Shown: piece by piece, positions 38,323-48,625 of the stretch
Numbering within the stretch: position 1 is the stretch's first letter
Layout of the letters: every line of letters begins with the position of its first letter
DNA from: Dictyophora rubrovolvata
Taxonomy: Eukaryota; Basidiomycota; Agaricomycetes; Phallales; Phallaceae
Assembly (NCBI GenBank): GCA_029959195.1
Contig: CP114120.1
Span: 1,178,001 to 1,242,000 of the forward strand
DNA length: 64,000 nt
Reading direction: 5' to 3'
Notes under the pieces: generated by a model
What the model was told of the DNA's origin: nothing
Seen by the model: only the letters and a program-made list of their open reading frames with translations
Databases searched by the model: none
Program-made: the position numbers and the translations under genes

Positions 38323-38539
38323 ATGTTTCTTAAATAATTACTTGTGGTTTCTTCATCGCGCCGCATTTGCCATGTTACACATATTCTATGCATTACTTGC
38401 CATTATAAGAATATGATATGCGCTCTATTAAAATACATGAAATTTCCCTTTTTTTCTTGTAGTCGTTCAGTGCAACAATAAGGGTCTGCTTTTTCGTCTG
38501 AGCCACAAAGATTGAATGAGTTGCTCGGGAATGGCGTGC

Positions 38540-38869
38540 TTACCAAGTTGATGCATCCTTGCTCTCCGCAATTTCAGCAATTTCATCGTCTTCGTCGTTT
38601 TCCTCTTCTTCATCACGTTGCGAGTTTCCGAGATCTTTGTCTTTCTCTAAATTTCCGACAGCATCCCTCCAAGCAGTGAGCTCCCCACCAAGGACTTCTT
38701 TAGCTTGTGTTAGAGCCTTTTGCAGCCCTGTATAGTATGCCGTTGATAGCTGCGAATCTTCTCTGACAACAGGGAATTCATGTGTTTTATTCTGAGACAG
38801 ATTCTCCGGAGTCTGTGCTGAAGCAGGAGGACATAAGTTGTACGTTATCCTCACGGTTGGGAGGGACAT
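38540..38869 (-). CDS. GON7-like KEOPS/EKC complex subunit
   Basis: A single exon of 109 residues from the ATG at 38869-38867 (MSLPTVRITYNLCPPASAQT). Recognisable features are a short beta-like N-terminus, then STAYYTGLQKALTQAKEVLG and GELTAWRDAVGNLEKDKD, and a very acidic tail (DEEEENDEDDEIAEIAE). This matches the small fungal GON7 proteins, which cap the KEOPS complex that makes the t6A base in tRNA. The open frame extends 52 codons further upstream to 39025, including CRVCNDYVLPQYTCHIC, a CxxC-x10-CxxC arrangement, which could be an N-terminal extension or simply 5' UTR. The short start is chosen because the family begins there. Confidence is moderate because GON7 is short and weakly conserved. 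Confidence 0.62.
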   Translation of the reverse strand: MSLPTVRITYNLCPPASAQTPENLSQNKTHEFPVVREDSQLSTAYYTGLQKALTQAKEVLGGELTAWRDAVGNLEKDKDLGNSQRDEEEENDEDDEIAEIAESKDASTW

Positions 38870-39037
38870 GGCAAAAAGGTCCCAGTCTGGGATTGGAGGG
38901 TCACAAATGTGACATGTATATTGCGGTAGAACATAATCGTTGCATACTCGACATAATATAGTTTTTGAGATTACATACTCGTAGTCAGCATGTTGGCTTC
39001 GTTTCACCGTGCAAGTAGTCATCATGCAATATACAAT

Positions 39038-39992
39038 TTAATCAAGCCCCTTGGGTGCCTTTCCCTTCTTCGACCCGCGAACCTTCTTTTCACGCACTGG
39101 TTGAGCTTTGATGGTTTCCTTCTTCTTTCGGGCAGCAAGAAGAGCAGAAACACGTGCAACAGCGGCCTGAAAATCGCAGACGTCAGTATCAATTGTGATA
39201 TTAGATATAGAGTTAGAAAGAGGAGAGAATTTTTTTCAAATGTCGGCGTCCCAGTGTCGGTTATCGTCATTGTTCATGTTGGACGACATCCGATAGCGAC
39301 GGGACGCGACACTTTTTGAACGGTTTGATCGTTCCGTACAAAAAGTCGGGATTGCTATTGCATACATGTCCACGCCCAGCCTTTCATTCCGCCTCTCAGA
39401 ATTGAGAGAGGTAGGGTGGGTTCTAACGTTGATGCGAGTGAAAGAAAGGTGAAAGAAAAAGAAGACAAAACCGATTCACAAAAGAAATGAGCAAACAAGT
39501 TTACCTTTCTCAAATCAACACGATATCCCTGCTTGGCTAGTTGGGCAACAATACCATATGAACGACGATTGCCAGAGTTCGGACGGATTGTCATCTTATT
39601 CTGAGCGAGGCGAACTTGGTTTGGGGCTGCCCTAGATTTTCTGGTAACAATCGCAATTCCAGCTGGAGTGTCTTGAATATCGATGCTCTACTGGTATCAT
39701 ATAAGTGAAAATGATTCGGTATGGAGACCAGTATCGACCTTGTCAGAGATACCAGAGTATTTGGATGAATGCAAATTTCTAAGATTCCCCTGCCACAAAA
39801 AAAAATGTCAATTCAGTGCTAGCCAGCAAGAAAAATAATCAACGCACCGGCTCTCTTGAGAAAATGGGACCTTCTGGTACGCCCTTGACCTGGTGAGAAT
39901 TGTTTCTCTAAATAATTTTCTCAATAAAAAGCACTTCATTAGTTAGTCACTTTACTAACACGGATGAGCAGCCATGTTAAATCGGAAGACAT
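39038..39992 (-). CDS. RPL28: 60S ribosomal protein L28 (eL28)
   Basis: Start at 39992-39990: MSSDLTWLLIR, then NNSHQVKGVPEGPIFSREPG, NLRNLHSSKYSGISDKSI, DIQDTPAGIAIVTRKSRAAP, QVRLAQNKMTIRPNSGNRRS and YGIVAQLAKQGYRVDLRKAA. The final exon begins at 39166 and gives AAVARVSALLAARKKETIKA, ending KKGKAPKGLD with the stop at 39040-39038. About 150 residues, normal for eL28. The intron before the last exon is 338 nt (39504-39167), six times the local norm, and carries strong hairpins (see separate ncRNA entry). Other introns are short. Confidence 0.94.
39238..39420 (-). ncRNA. Candidate intronic H/ACA-type snoRNA in RPL28
   Basis: On the minus strand the long RPL28 intron folds into three hairpins. 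The first pairs CCTCTC with GAGAGG (39391-39410 area) inside an outer CCAC/GTGG stem. The second pairs ACTTTTTG with CAAAAAGT (39311-39347) with an inner AACG/CGTT. The third pairs GCGTCCC with GGGACGC (39246-39252 with 39301-39307) with further inner pairs. ATAGCA, which fits the H-box pattern ANANNA, lies between the first two. An ACA followed by three bases (39243-39238) comes right after the third stem. Ribosomal-protein introns often host snoRNAs. Three hairpins exceed the usual two, so the exact RNA is uncertain. Confidence 0.45.
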
Positions 39993-40453
39993 GTTGTTCT
40001 GAGCCGGGGAGGACAAGGTTGGTTGACTTGATGATTCGGTAATGTTTCTTTTTCAAGTTCAGCTTCTTTACAGTTGCTCCGGCAGTCTGTTACCGTGACA
40101 TTACAGTCACGCCCTGGTGATGACTCGGATATCATGTCCCGCTTGTGTCCGGCTTTTGTCCGGCTTCCTGTTCAACAGCTCTATATGTCTGTTCTCAATA
40201 CATTTAAAAAGGTCATGCTTTGTGTGTCATATAGGAACTGAGGCTACATTGATTCATCAGAGATTCAAACAAAATGAGGAGATGAGATGATGGGTGTATG
40301 AATGTTCATTCTGATCTAGTAATGCGAGGGTAATGCGGGGAATATTCTTCAAAAGAAGCAGCATGAGGGTCGTGGCAAAAAAAAAATCATAACAGCAGCA
40401 ATAAGTAAGTCTCAAGAGAGCTCGAAAGGGTATAAGAAATGGGAGAAAAATGG
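39993..40453. other. Intergenic stretch upstream of RPL28
   Basis: About 460 bp with the RPL28 promoter and the 3' UTR of the next minus-strand gene. A tandem gtccggctt pair sits near 40147-40166. No gene was recognised. Confidence 0.5.
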
Positions 40454-42403
40454 TTATGGTGGTATGTCGATATTAGCTGGAGAGCCTTCGATGTTATCTT
40501 GCGTAGAAACCTTGTCTGGATCTGGATTATTTGAATGAACGATTCCAATCTCTTTCTCTACTTCCTCTTCCTCCTCCAATGTATCTGCATGGCTTGTATC
40601 AAAGTCCGCTTGGGTATCGTTTAGATCCCTTTCCGTATTCTCGGTCCATTTCTTAGCTTCTTCCGCTGATAACACGCGATTGCCTATGGCTACCCCATGT
40701 TTCCAGCCTCGCTTGGGATGGTCGTCGGCATTTGCGTAAGGGTCCCATGCGAGCACTTCACTTTCGGAATACTTTGTTGATAAACTTTCCGAAGTATCGA
40801 TCTTGAAAGAAGGAGCTGGCACAGCCAAAGCTTTTCTTCCAGATATTAATAAATCATCTAAAATGTGCTTTATACGTTGGAAAGACTCATCCTCTTCCTC
40901 GTCGACGTCCGTCGATTCTCCATCCTCTTCATTATTCTCTTCTAACCCTTGGTCATCCCCTGCCAAAAGCTTATAACTTCTAGGAGGTAAGGCTAAACGG
41001 GCTTGACGGAGTTTGCGACGTAGCTCGCGTATCTCCGAGGCTTGACGAGCCTTAGCAGCTTCAAGGGATGCATTAATAGTGAGCAAGGACTTTGTGGTGA
41101 TTTCCAAGTCGGCTATCTTTAAATGTTCATGCGTCAAAAACCAGTTGTATCATAAAAGTATTGAAAATTTATATCATACCTTGCGGTTGGATTTGGCCTC
41201 AGCACGCTCTTCTTCTTCTTGTTCCTGAGAGGGCGAACGTAAGGTCTTTGGCGGATGTGCCAGAGTATCATTATCCTCATCAGACAAACTTTCATTTTTC
41301 CCCACCGAGTCGTTATTTTCGGAACTAAGTGAGTATCTTGACGTCCGTCCGGTTCCCCCAGATATCCGGGTGTCAGCTCGTACTCGAGCAACCAAGTTCC
41401 CTGAAAAAGGTTTCGGTGGGTTTAACTCCTCGCACGTCCTCTCGTCAGGTCCCACAAGTGTGTCGTTGGTAAAGTGGTCCCTTTTCAGAAAACTCGGGCG
41501 TGTAGTTGGAAGCGTGTCTGCATCATTCGTACTAGAAGAAGGAATACTCGAAATAGACGTAGATGAGTGGGAAGAGAATGACAGAGTGGAGGTTGGTGGA
41601 GATGTCGGAAGAGGGATTAACAGCGATTCATCCACTGTAGCTGGTAAATGGACAGAAGGTCTTCGTATCGTCGTCATAGCCCGCATGCGGGGCCGCACCG
41701 ACATTATTGGAGATGGTATAGAAGATATTGTGGAAGGAGGCGATGGGGGCGAAACAATGGTAGGAACAGAAGTCGGTTTGGTCATACCCGTAACCTTCGC
41801 CTTGACGCGCAGAGAGCTCGCGCCTCCTTTAGAGACTCTGTCCGAGATGCCATCCTTATTTTGCAGGAAAAGGGATGGAGAAGATGGTGCGGCTGTGCGG
41901 TTGTCGTCAAATACGGTAATTACGGAGGTGGAAATCTTATCCGCACGTGCAGGATGTGAAGCGACTTTCGACAGAGAAGCTGGAGCCGGAGATCGACCCG
42001 GTGTCGATTTGACTTGTTGTAAAGGTTTGAAAGGAGATAACGGGCGCACGAACTTTGAAGGGGAAGGCGACCTTACTGTAAATTTCGTAGGCGAAGACGG
42101 ACGTACACTAGCATCTGGAGTAAGTGTCGCTCGTACAGGGGTATTTCTAAATCTTGGCGTTCCACTGGCAGAAACAGTGGAGCTTGTACTTGTCTGTGAT
42201 CTTGTACGTGCTGAACCACTGACTTTCGCGCGAATGACCATGGGCTGTCCAGGAGCAATCGACGGAGAGTGCGGGGCTGGGTCAGTTAAACCCATTACAG
42301 TCGGCACTGACGGTTTAGCCAGTATCTAGAAATTGAGGATAAGGAAGTATATCAAACGTGAAATTAACTATGAGCAATTCACCTTGTGTTGTGAAGACTC
42401 CAT
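40454..42403 (-). CDS. Uncharacterised disordered protein with a coiled-coil segment
   Basis: Exon 1 is 21 nt (42403-42383, MESSQHK); exon 2 starts ILAKPSVPTVMGLTDPA and runs to about 41180; a short intron leads to exon 3, which ends at 40454. The total is about 610 residues. The N-terminal 350 residues are Ser/Thr/Pro/Arg-rich with many SP and TP sites (RSPSPSKFVRPLSPFKPLQQ), a pattern common in microtubule or cell-cycle proteins. A coiled coil spans the splice junction: EQEEEERAEAKSNRKIADLE, then TINASLEAAKARQASEIREL, RRKLRQARLALPPRSYKLL. The C-terminus contains DESFQRIKHILDDLLISGRK and AWDPYANADDHPKRGWKHG, then acidic sequence. I do not recognise the family. A 319-codon frame on the opposite strand is a shadow of its biased codons. 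Confidence 0.78.
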
Positions 42404-42814
42404 CTTTGCCCAAACTGAAATGATTGGCAAAGAGAGAACCACAAACTAATTACACCGGTTATGTAAGCGAAACTATTTCTGAAGTCGGGACTTGGACCAA
42501 AGTCGACCAAGAAAACTCCGTCCAAGAGACTTTATTGTTGTTTATTGGCTTTATTTGGACGACTTAAAGTCCAACAGGTCAAGAAATAGGTTTGAACTTT
42601 TTACGATCTATCTACCCGAATACAAAAATACGAATAAATCCCCTGCATATTTTTTATGTAAACCCCTAAAAAAACGACGAGCCGAATGAATCCAAGCGAA
42701 CGTTAGAAAACCATATCACCACACGAGTAAATAATCCCAGATGGCAAAAATAGTCGAGGTTTAGTCTCCCTTGAAATATTCGCAAGTTAGATATATGGAA
42801 TTTAAAAAATTAGA
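42404..42814. other. Intergenic stretch
   Basis: About 410 bp between the acyl-CoA ligase stop and the coiled-coil gene start, both on the minus strand. AT-rich; no gene or repeat was recognised. Confidence 0.55.
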
Positions 42815-45070
42815 TCATAATTTAGGGCGTGGTCTCAGGCTGGTCTTCGCCAACTCCCTTAGATCTTTACGCAAAATTTTGCCCGAGGGACTATGACTCT
42901 TTAAAATTTATAAATGAAACCAATAAAGGACAACCATACCTCTTCGGGATAGAATCAACCAGTACAATGCCTAGAGGATAGGAACAACGACGTTCAATTC
43001 ACTTTTTATTCCTTTTTTTTTATTTTTCAAAAATGCTTACCACCACGTAAGAACTTGTGTTTCGCCACACGTTCGCGGACCCAAGCTTGCACCTCCTCAC
43101 ATAACATTGATTTCTCTTTCTCTGTTTTAATAGACACGAGTCCACCCCGAGGAACGATGTACGCCCTGGGGTACTCTGTAGCCTCAGCTTCTGACCAAAT
43201 TCCAATCACAGCGGCATCAGCAATTTTAGTATGTGTTAGAAGGAGTCCTTCCAGTTCAGCAGGAGGAACTAAAGCACGACTGGTTCAGCGCCTTTTTTCA
43301 ACAAGATTCATCTCAAGGGTACCTTGAAAACCCTAATCTCGAGTTATGAACGAAATATAGCAGTGTATAATTTGCTCACTTTATACTTGATTAACTCTTT
43401 CTTCCTGTCTATAAAAGTCATATATCTATCTTTATCGGCGAAGGCGATGTCTCCGGTTTTGAGCCAACCATCGGCGGTCATTGTCTCTCTTGTGGCTTTA
43501 TCGTTCTTCCAATAACCCTGTACATTGAGAGCATGAGCATAATTAACATCTGGAATAATATTACAACAGCCTACTTTCATAACACTCGGCCCTCTGATCC
43601 AAAATTCCCCTACTTCTCCTTCAGGAACGTCCACACCATCATCTCCAACTATCCGTGCTTCCATGTTGGGCATGAGAATACCGGAGGCACCGATCTTTTC
43701 ACGCCATACTTTCACAGAAGTAGTTGTGCTAGGCGCACTAGTCTCCGTCATACCCCATCCTTGGAAACAAAATGCAGGTAAGAAGATAGGACTATGTATG
43801 CCATCTAAAAATTACGGTGCACCTTGAACAATGGAGACATCCGCGCCTTTTTTAGCCAATCGGTTGCTGACAGCCAAAGCTAGGCCCTCCGTGGTCGGAG
43901 CTGCACCTGATGCAAGTACTTCGAGATTACTAAAATCATAACTATCAACAACTGTGTGTATAGTTATTTAATGCGGGATTTGACAGAGAAAATCAGGGTC
44001 GATAATAGGGCTCACCAGGGTGATTTGCCAATACGACTAAAATAGGAGGGACCACGAATGCAACTAGCACCTTATAAGTCTGAAGGACTTCACAGAATGA
44101 TTCGGGCGTAAAGGAAGGCATAATGACTACTCGGGTCCCTGTGTGCAAGCATGTGCATAAAAGGCATACTAAACCGTATATATGAAACTAAAAGATAGTT
44201 TGTTGGATTGAAAAAAAAAGAAGAAGAAAAAAAGAAACATGCCATGGGTAAGACGGCAACCGAGGTTGCGGTAGGGGTAAGGTAAGTCATTTTGGAAGCA
44301 GACATCACGACGACGCTGACGATGTTATGATGAGAAAGCTAAGTAAGAAATTTTATATTTCTCTTGTTTTTGTTATTATAAATCATATACCTCGACTCCT
44401 TTTGCTAATCCAGTAGTGCCTGACGAATAACACAGAAGCGTGGTGTTGTGTGAAAGCTGACCATTAAAAGATTCCTCCTGCTGCAGGCGACCATTTCCAA
44501 GAAGATCTTCAAAGCGTGTCCAGCCGTCAAAACCAACATATTTTCCTGAAGGGTCAATAATTACAACCCTTTCTTTTGCTTCCGCCTCAGAAACATTCAT
44601 AATTTTGAGAGTGTCTCGCAAGACAGGAAACTGTTGAGGATGGACAAATATATGAACTGCTCCACTATCCTGGGCACACGAAAACAAAGTCAGTGTATTA
44701 AGAAGATATAAGGACAATAACTCACGTTCAATTGATTTCGTAGCTCATTAGGCGTATACGAGCTGTTTACAGTAGTAACGCCAACTCCGGCAGCGTTACA
44801 ACCTAAGAACGTTAGGGCCCATAACGCCGAATTGACGGAGAAGATGGCAACAAAATCGCCTTTCTTTAAGTGAAGGATGTTTTGGACGGCCCAGGCAACT
44901 TGTAAACTGATATTGTGGGCCTCTTTTCTTGAATAAGCCCGGCCCGAAGCAACGTCAATAAAAGCCGTGCTGTTATGGTCCAACTGTTTGTTAGAAAAAA
45001 CGTGGGTAAAGATTGAAGTTTCGGGGATATTTAATGGAGGATCCTGGGAACGGTAAATCCTTTCGTTCAT
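42815..45070 (-). CDS. 4-coumarate-CoA ligase-like acyl-CoA synthetase
   Basis: An ANL-family enzyme that activates a carboxylic acid as acyl-adenylate and passes it to CoA. The start at 45070 gives MNERIYRSQDPPLNIPETSI. Motifs in order: VTTVNSSYTPNELRNQL, the AMP-binding P-loop LLCYSSGTTGLAKGVE, then SYDFSNLEVLASGAAP, WGMTETSAPS, VDVPEGEVGEFWIRGPSVMK, DGWLKTGDIAFADKDRY (adenylate-binding Asp), FIDRKKELIKYKG (hinge), VPPAELEGLLLTHTKIADAA, and after two introns IPKSPSGKILRKDLREL with the catalytic Lys. The protein ends RPRPKL at 42815. PKL is a weak fit to the peroxisomal PTS1 signal. The substrate may be phenylpropanoid, phenylacetate or fatty acid. About ten exons; junctions near 44100-44330 were not all resolved. 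Confidence 0.88.
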
Positions 45071-46452
45071 GACTGTAATGGATAGGTTTCTTGACGTTGG
45101 CCCGTTTATAAGCGTTGCATTGCGGTCTCAAAATTTTGCACGTGATATGATTGAGTAAAAATGTAGGACCTAGGTTCAGCTTGACGAGGCAATTATCATT
45201 AAGGACTGTTGTCCATATGTAGATGGCCGGGGATATCTGCCGACCACCGTGTAGAGCCGACTTTTCATTGGATGGCGTGGATATTGGAACTCACAGGGCC
45301 TGAAAGCATCAAAATGAATTCAAGGGCAAGGTCAAACTCGTACAAGTGCAAGTGCGTGATCATAATACCTGATCACACTTCGGTGCAATGACAAGCGGCC
45401 TACTTAGTTTTTATTGAATATTTCGCGTGAGGCACTTGCCCTAGCCGAGAGGGAACGCCATGTGGTTTGAAACAGACTCGAGCCAGACCGAGTTTCATTC
45501 ACAGCACCAGCCTGGCATCCTCGAACGACGCGAGATCCGTACGCCAGCTTTGGGCGCTTGCTTCCTATCAGGTTGGCATGATTTCAAGGGATAATAGCTC
45601 GTACTACTGGCTTCCAGCAACTGCAATTCTAAAATCTAGCCTTTTGTTTAATCATGGGTAAATTGTAAAGGAAATGTTTAATTGCGATCAAGTAAGACAG
45701 CGGTATTTATGAACTTGTAAATTGAAAAAGTATTCTTAAGTAGAATGTTCTTGCACGGAAAAAGGCTAAGTCAATTTTCTGGACAGATTAATTTGATTTA
45801 AGTGCGCTTTCATTGAGTATTTGGATTTCAGGATGGATGAGTGAGCTCAACATTGCCACCTAGATCTGCATTTCAGACTCATCGCGCCATGTGAACCCGA
45901 TGATACGAGTAAGGAGACTGAGAAAGGGGTAAGGATATATAGAACGACGTAACCAGAGGGCTTTGGGGTCTGCAATTCGTGATCTAAACAGCGGCGGAGA
46001 TGGCGTTTAATGGGATGTCAAAGGTACCCTTGCATGCGGATAGAAGGAGGTGAATTCTTAAAGGATAACAGTGGAAAGGAGAGAGATGAGGCCATATCGA
46101 GTATTATCGACATTCTCTTCGTCAATGAAATCACTTATACGATCCCCAGCTTTCGACCATTGAAGATCGAAGAGTATACGTAAACGTGTCTGTATTTGCT
46201 CGATATAGGATCTTCCAGACTAATTTTCTACAATTACCATTGGGAGGCTTGGTTTATAAATGGTACATGAGCTATTATTCTCCATATCACCTAAATTTCC
46301 ACCCTCCAACACATGAATATTATTGTTGGACCCCCCACCATCTACATCCCAACTCGTTTCGAGTTTGCCTATTCCTCAAACTCTACCAGCTTCGTCAGAA
46401 ATGCCATCGATCTCGGCACTAATGCTACCCTGCTTAGTCCACGGTAAAGCCG
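45071..46452. other. Gene-poor stretch
   Basis: No supported gene. It holds the 4CL-like promoter at its left end and one copy of a 19-bp repeat (45993-46011). Open frames are short and without family resemblance. Confidence 0.55.
45993..46011. repeat. 19-bp direct repeat, copy 1
   Basis: ggcggagatggcgtttaat is identical to 46684-46702. The flanks differ. It marks the left border of a 710-bp interval in the gene-poor island. Confidence 0.85.
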
Positions 46453-46637
46453 TCATTGTCCAACTGCTGGGTGCAGTGCAACGCAGTGATGGTAAATTTG
46501 GTCCCCTCCCTAACGTAGGTTCTGATAGCAGATTATTATTTAAAAACTTATCTTTATGTATACAGATGAATGTGCTCCGTTGGAGACGTATTGAACGGAC
46601 CCACAGCGGCGCCGTCTTTTCCAGATGTTTCAACAGG
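46453..46637 (-). pseudogene. 3' coding remnant of an unrecognised gene
   Basis: On the minus strand two segments joined by a good GT-AG intron (46563-46522) read in one frame: PVETSGKDGAAVGPFNTSPT then EHIHLTYVREGTKFTITALH and PAVGQ before a stop at 46455-46453. The composition and intron look like the true C-terminus of a protein. No matching upstream exons were found before the second 19-bp repeat, so the 5' part appears to be missing or decayed. I do not recognise the family. Confidence 0.4.
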
Positions 46638-46683
46638 TCAACACCTTCATGGTACATACATATCACCCAGAGTTTGAGACATA

Positions 46684-46702
46684 GGCGGAGATGGCGTTTA
46701 AT
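46684..46702. repeat. 19-bp direct repeat, copy 2
   Basis: Identical to 45993-46011, same orientation, 691 bp apart start to start. It sits just upstream (minus-strand sense) of the coding remnant. Confidence 0.85.
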
Positions 46703-47100
46703 CAATGGAAATGGCGAAGAAGTTAGGCCGGAGGCCGTGGAATGTCATACGCCCGGAGGAAGTTGGCGGATGTGAGGTAGGTGACATCCGATATCTCGGA
46801 GTCTCCAGCCCCTCCCGTCACCAAGCCTGCAAACCTGCTCCGACCATCAATGACGCTCGAGCCAGACACCAGGCTCGGAGAAGAGGATAAGAAAAATGAA
46901 GAATCAGAAGCAAAAGGAAGGAAAACGGAGGGACAATCGACTTCCATCTAACAGACCAGGAATAAAGGATATGTCAATATGGGGCCAAGGACGTTGACGG
47001 ACTGATGGAATTCTTGGGCCGAGACTGTCACCTGGGTTCCCCCCTTTTCAATTTCAAGTAGTACTACAACGTTCTTTCTACTCGCGTTTCTATGTCTAGC

Positions 47101-48560
47101 ATGAACAACATCGACACTCTTCTCCCTAACGATCGGACTGCTCCTTACTCTCCTTCATCTGTCAAGTCCTAGTATTACTTTTATGGTATATATTCTTCCC
47201 CCCCCGTCTGGTGGCACGTTCCAGCACCCACCTCTGGGTCGTACCGAAGCACCTCGAAGCATACTTTACTCCAAAGGAGCTTAGTCCTCTCGGCTCCCAT
47301 GATCTCCAAGCAGTCTGTGAGGACGTGGTCGGTCCCGCCATGATCTCGTATCTGGACACCAATAGGGTGCGCTGGTCTAGTCTGGACCCCGTTCGCCTTG
47401 GGTACGTTGACGACCTTTCTCCCCCCCGCTATAATCTGGGTTGGAGTTCCCCCTGACTCCCTCACTGCCGAGGATGGCATCAAGGTCGTGACGCACCTCA
47501 GAAGCATTCTCCCCAGCCGCGGTATCGACATGCACGTTGAGATTCGGGAGTCAGTGGTCACCCGCTCCGCCAAGCTCTACAAGCCAGTCCTCACCTCCAA
47601 TGCCACCGCCCAGGTCCGAGAGCCTTTCTCTACTTCCCTCGGTCTCCCGATCTCCACTGCAGCTACTCCAACGATCGGGGGGTACAGGAGGATTCTATAT
47701 ATCCGACTCTAAGTACCCCGGAAAGATCTTCCTTGTAACCAACAGACATGTCGTCTTCCGCGTTAATGAGGAGCCCAACGAGCTTTACAAGTACACCACA
47801 CCCAGCCAGAACCGCAAGGACGCCTTGCTATTTAGCGAATCGGTCCTCGAGAAGTATACCACCGCCATCCAATCGAAAATTGGCGGCCATGAGGTCGTAC
47901 TCGATCAGCTCAAGAGACGGTTGAAAAAAAGCAAACACGTTGGAGGAAAAGGTCGCTACCGCGGAGCGAGAGCACATCAAGCCGGACATGGCGAAGAGGG
48001 AGAAAGCGATCCCAGCTCTCAAGCTGTTCCCCGCGGACGTATCCAGAGATTGGAAGATGCAGAAGGACCGTGTCATTGGCCACGTCGTTGTGTCTCCAGT
48101 CTCAACGTCGGGAACGATGGCTTCACCGAAGATTGAGCGGTGATTCAGCTTGATAAGTCTAAGTTTGACTCGACCAACTTCGTCGGCAATGCCAATGATC
48201 TCGGCACCATCCCCGTGGACAAATTCACCTTGTGGATGTGCCCTCATCCCGCCAACTTGAACCCGCCTTCGTTCGAGTACCCGTATGACCGTCTTCTCAG
48301 ATTCAGTGGCTTCATTCCGGACGAGGGGATGTATAAGCCCAGCTCAAAGGCGAAGGAACACGAAAATGACCCGGTCATCATGGTCATCAAGAATGGACAA
48401 GCCTCTGGCCTCACCGTTGGACGGCTGAACAGCATACGCTCTTTCACCAGATACTATCTGGAGAAGGACGAGAACGGTCAGATGTCGAGAGAGGTCGCAG
48501 TCCTTCCTCGCAACTCTAAGTCTAGGCTACCCGATTTTTATTCTAATTCCTTCTTATTTG
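47101..48560 (+). pseudogene. Degraded copy of a basidiomycete trypsin-like (serine-protease-like) gene
   Basis: Protein-like text runs through this interval in several successive frames: NNIDTLLPNDRTAPYSPSSV, ARSSTHLWVVPKHLEAYF, LEPRGLS-type antisense aside, TAEDGIKVVTHLRSILPSRG, GTGGFYISDSKYPGKIFLV with TNRHVVFRVNEEP (His of a trypsin-like triad), KYTTAIQSKIGGHEVVLDQL, PALKLFPADVSRDWKMQKDR, VIQLDKSKFDSTNFVGNAND and NGQASGLTVGRLNSIRSFTR. The order suggests one ancestral protein of about 480 residues, with an aspartate candidate in VIQLD. No single frame covers it and several frame changes and at least one stop interrupt it, so it looks inactive. Codon use is more GC-rich than its neighbours. 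I recall such proteins as multi-copy in Agaricomycetes, but cannot confirm here. Confidence 0.6.
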
Positions 48561-48625
48561 ATATTGTTTATAGAACGTCAACCCATGTAATCGCTTTTTC
48601 CATTCTTGCCTCCTTTAGTAGATAG

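Noticed and set aside
41370-42329. 319-codon open frame on the plus strand
   Set aside because: It lies antisense to the spliced Ser/Pro-rich protein at 40454-42403, whose exon structure and start are coherent. Its composition (Gly/Val-rich) is that of a shadow frame.
46323-46775. 150-codon plus-strand frame in the gene-poor island
   Set aside because: The opposite strand carries a spliced segment with better coding character and a good intron, so this frame looks like a shadow.
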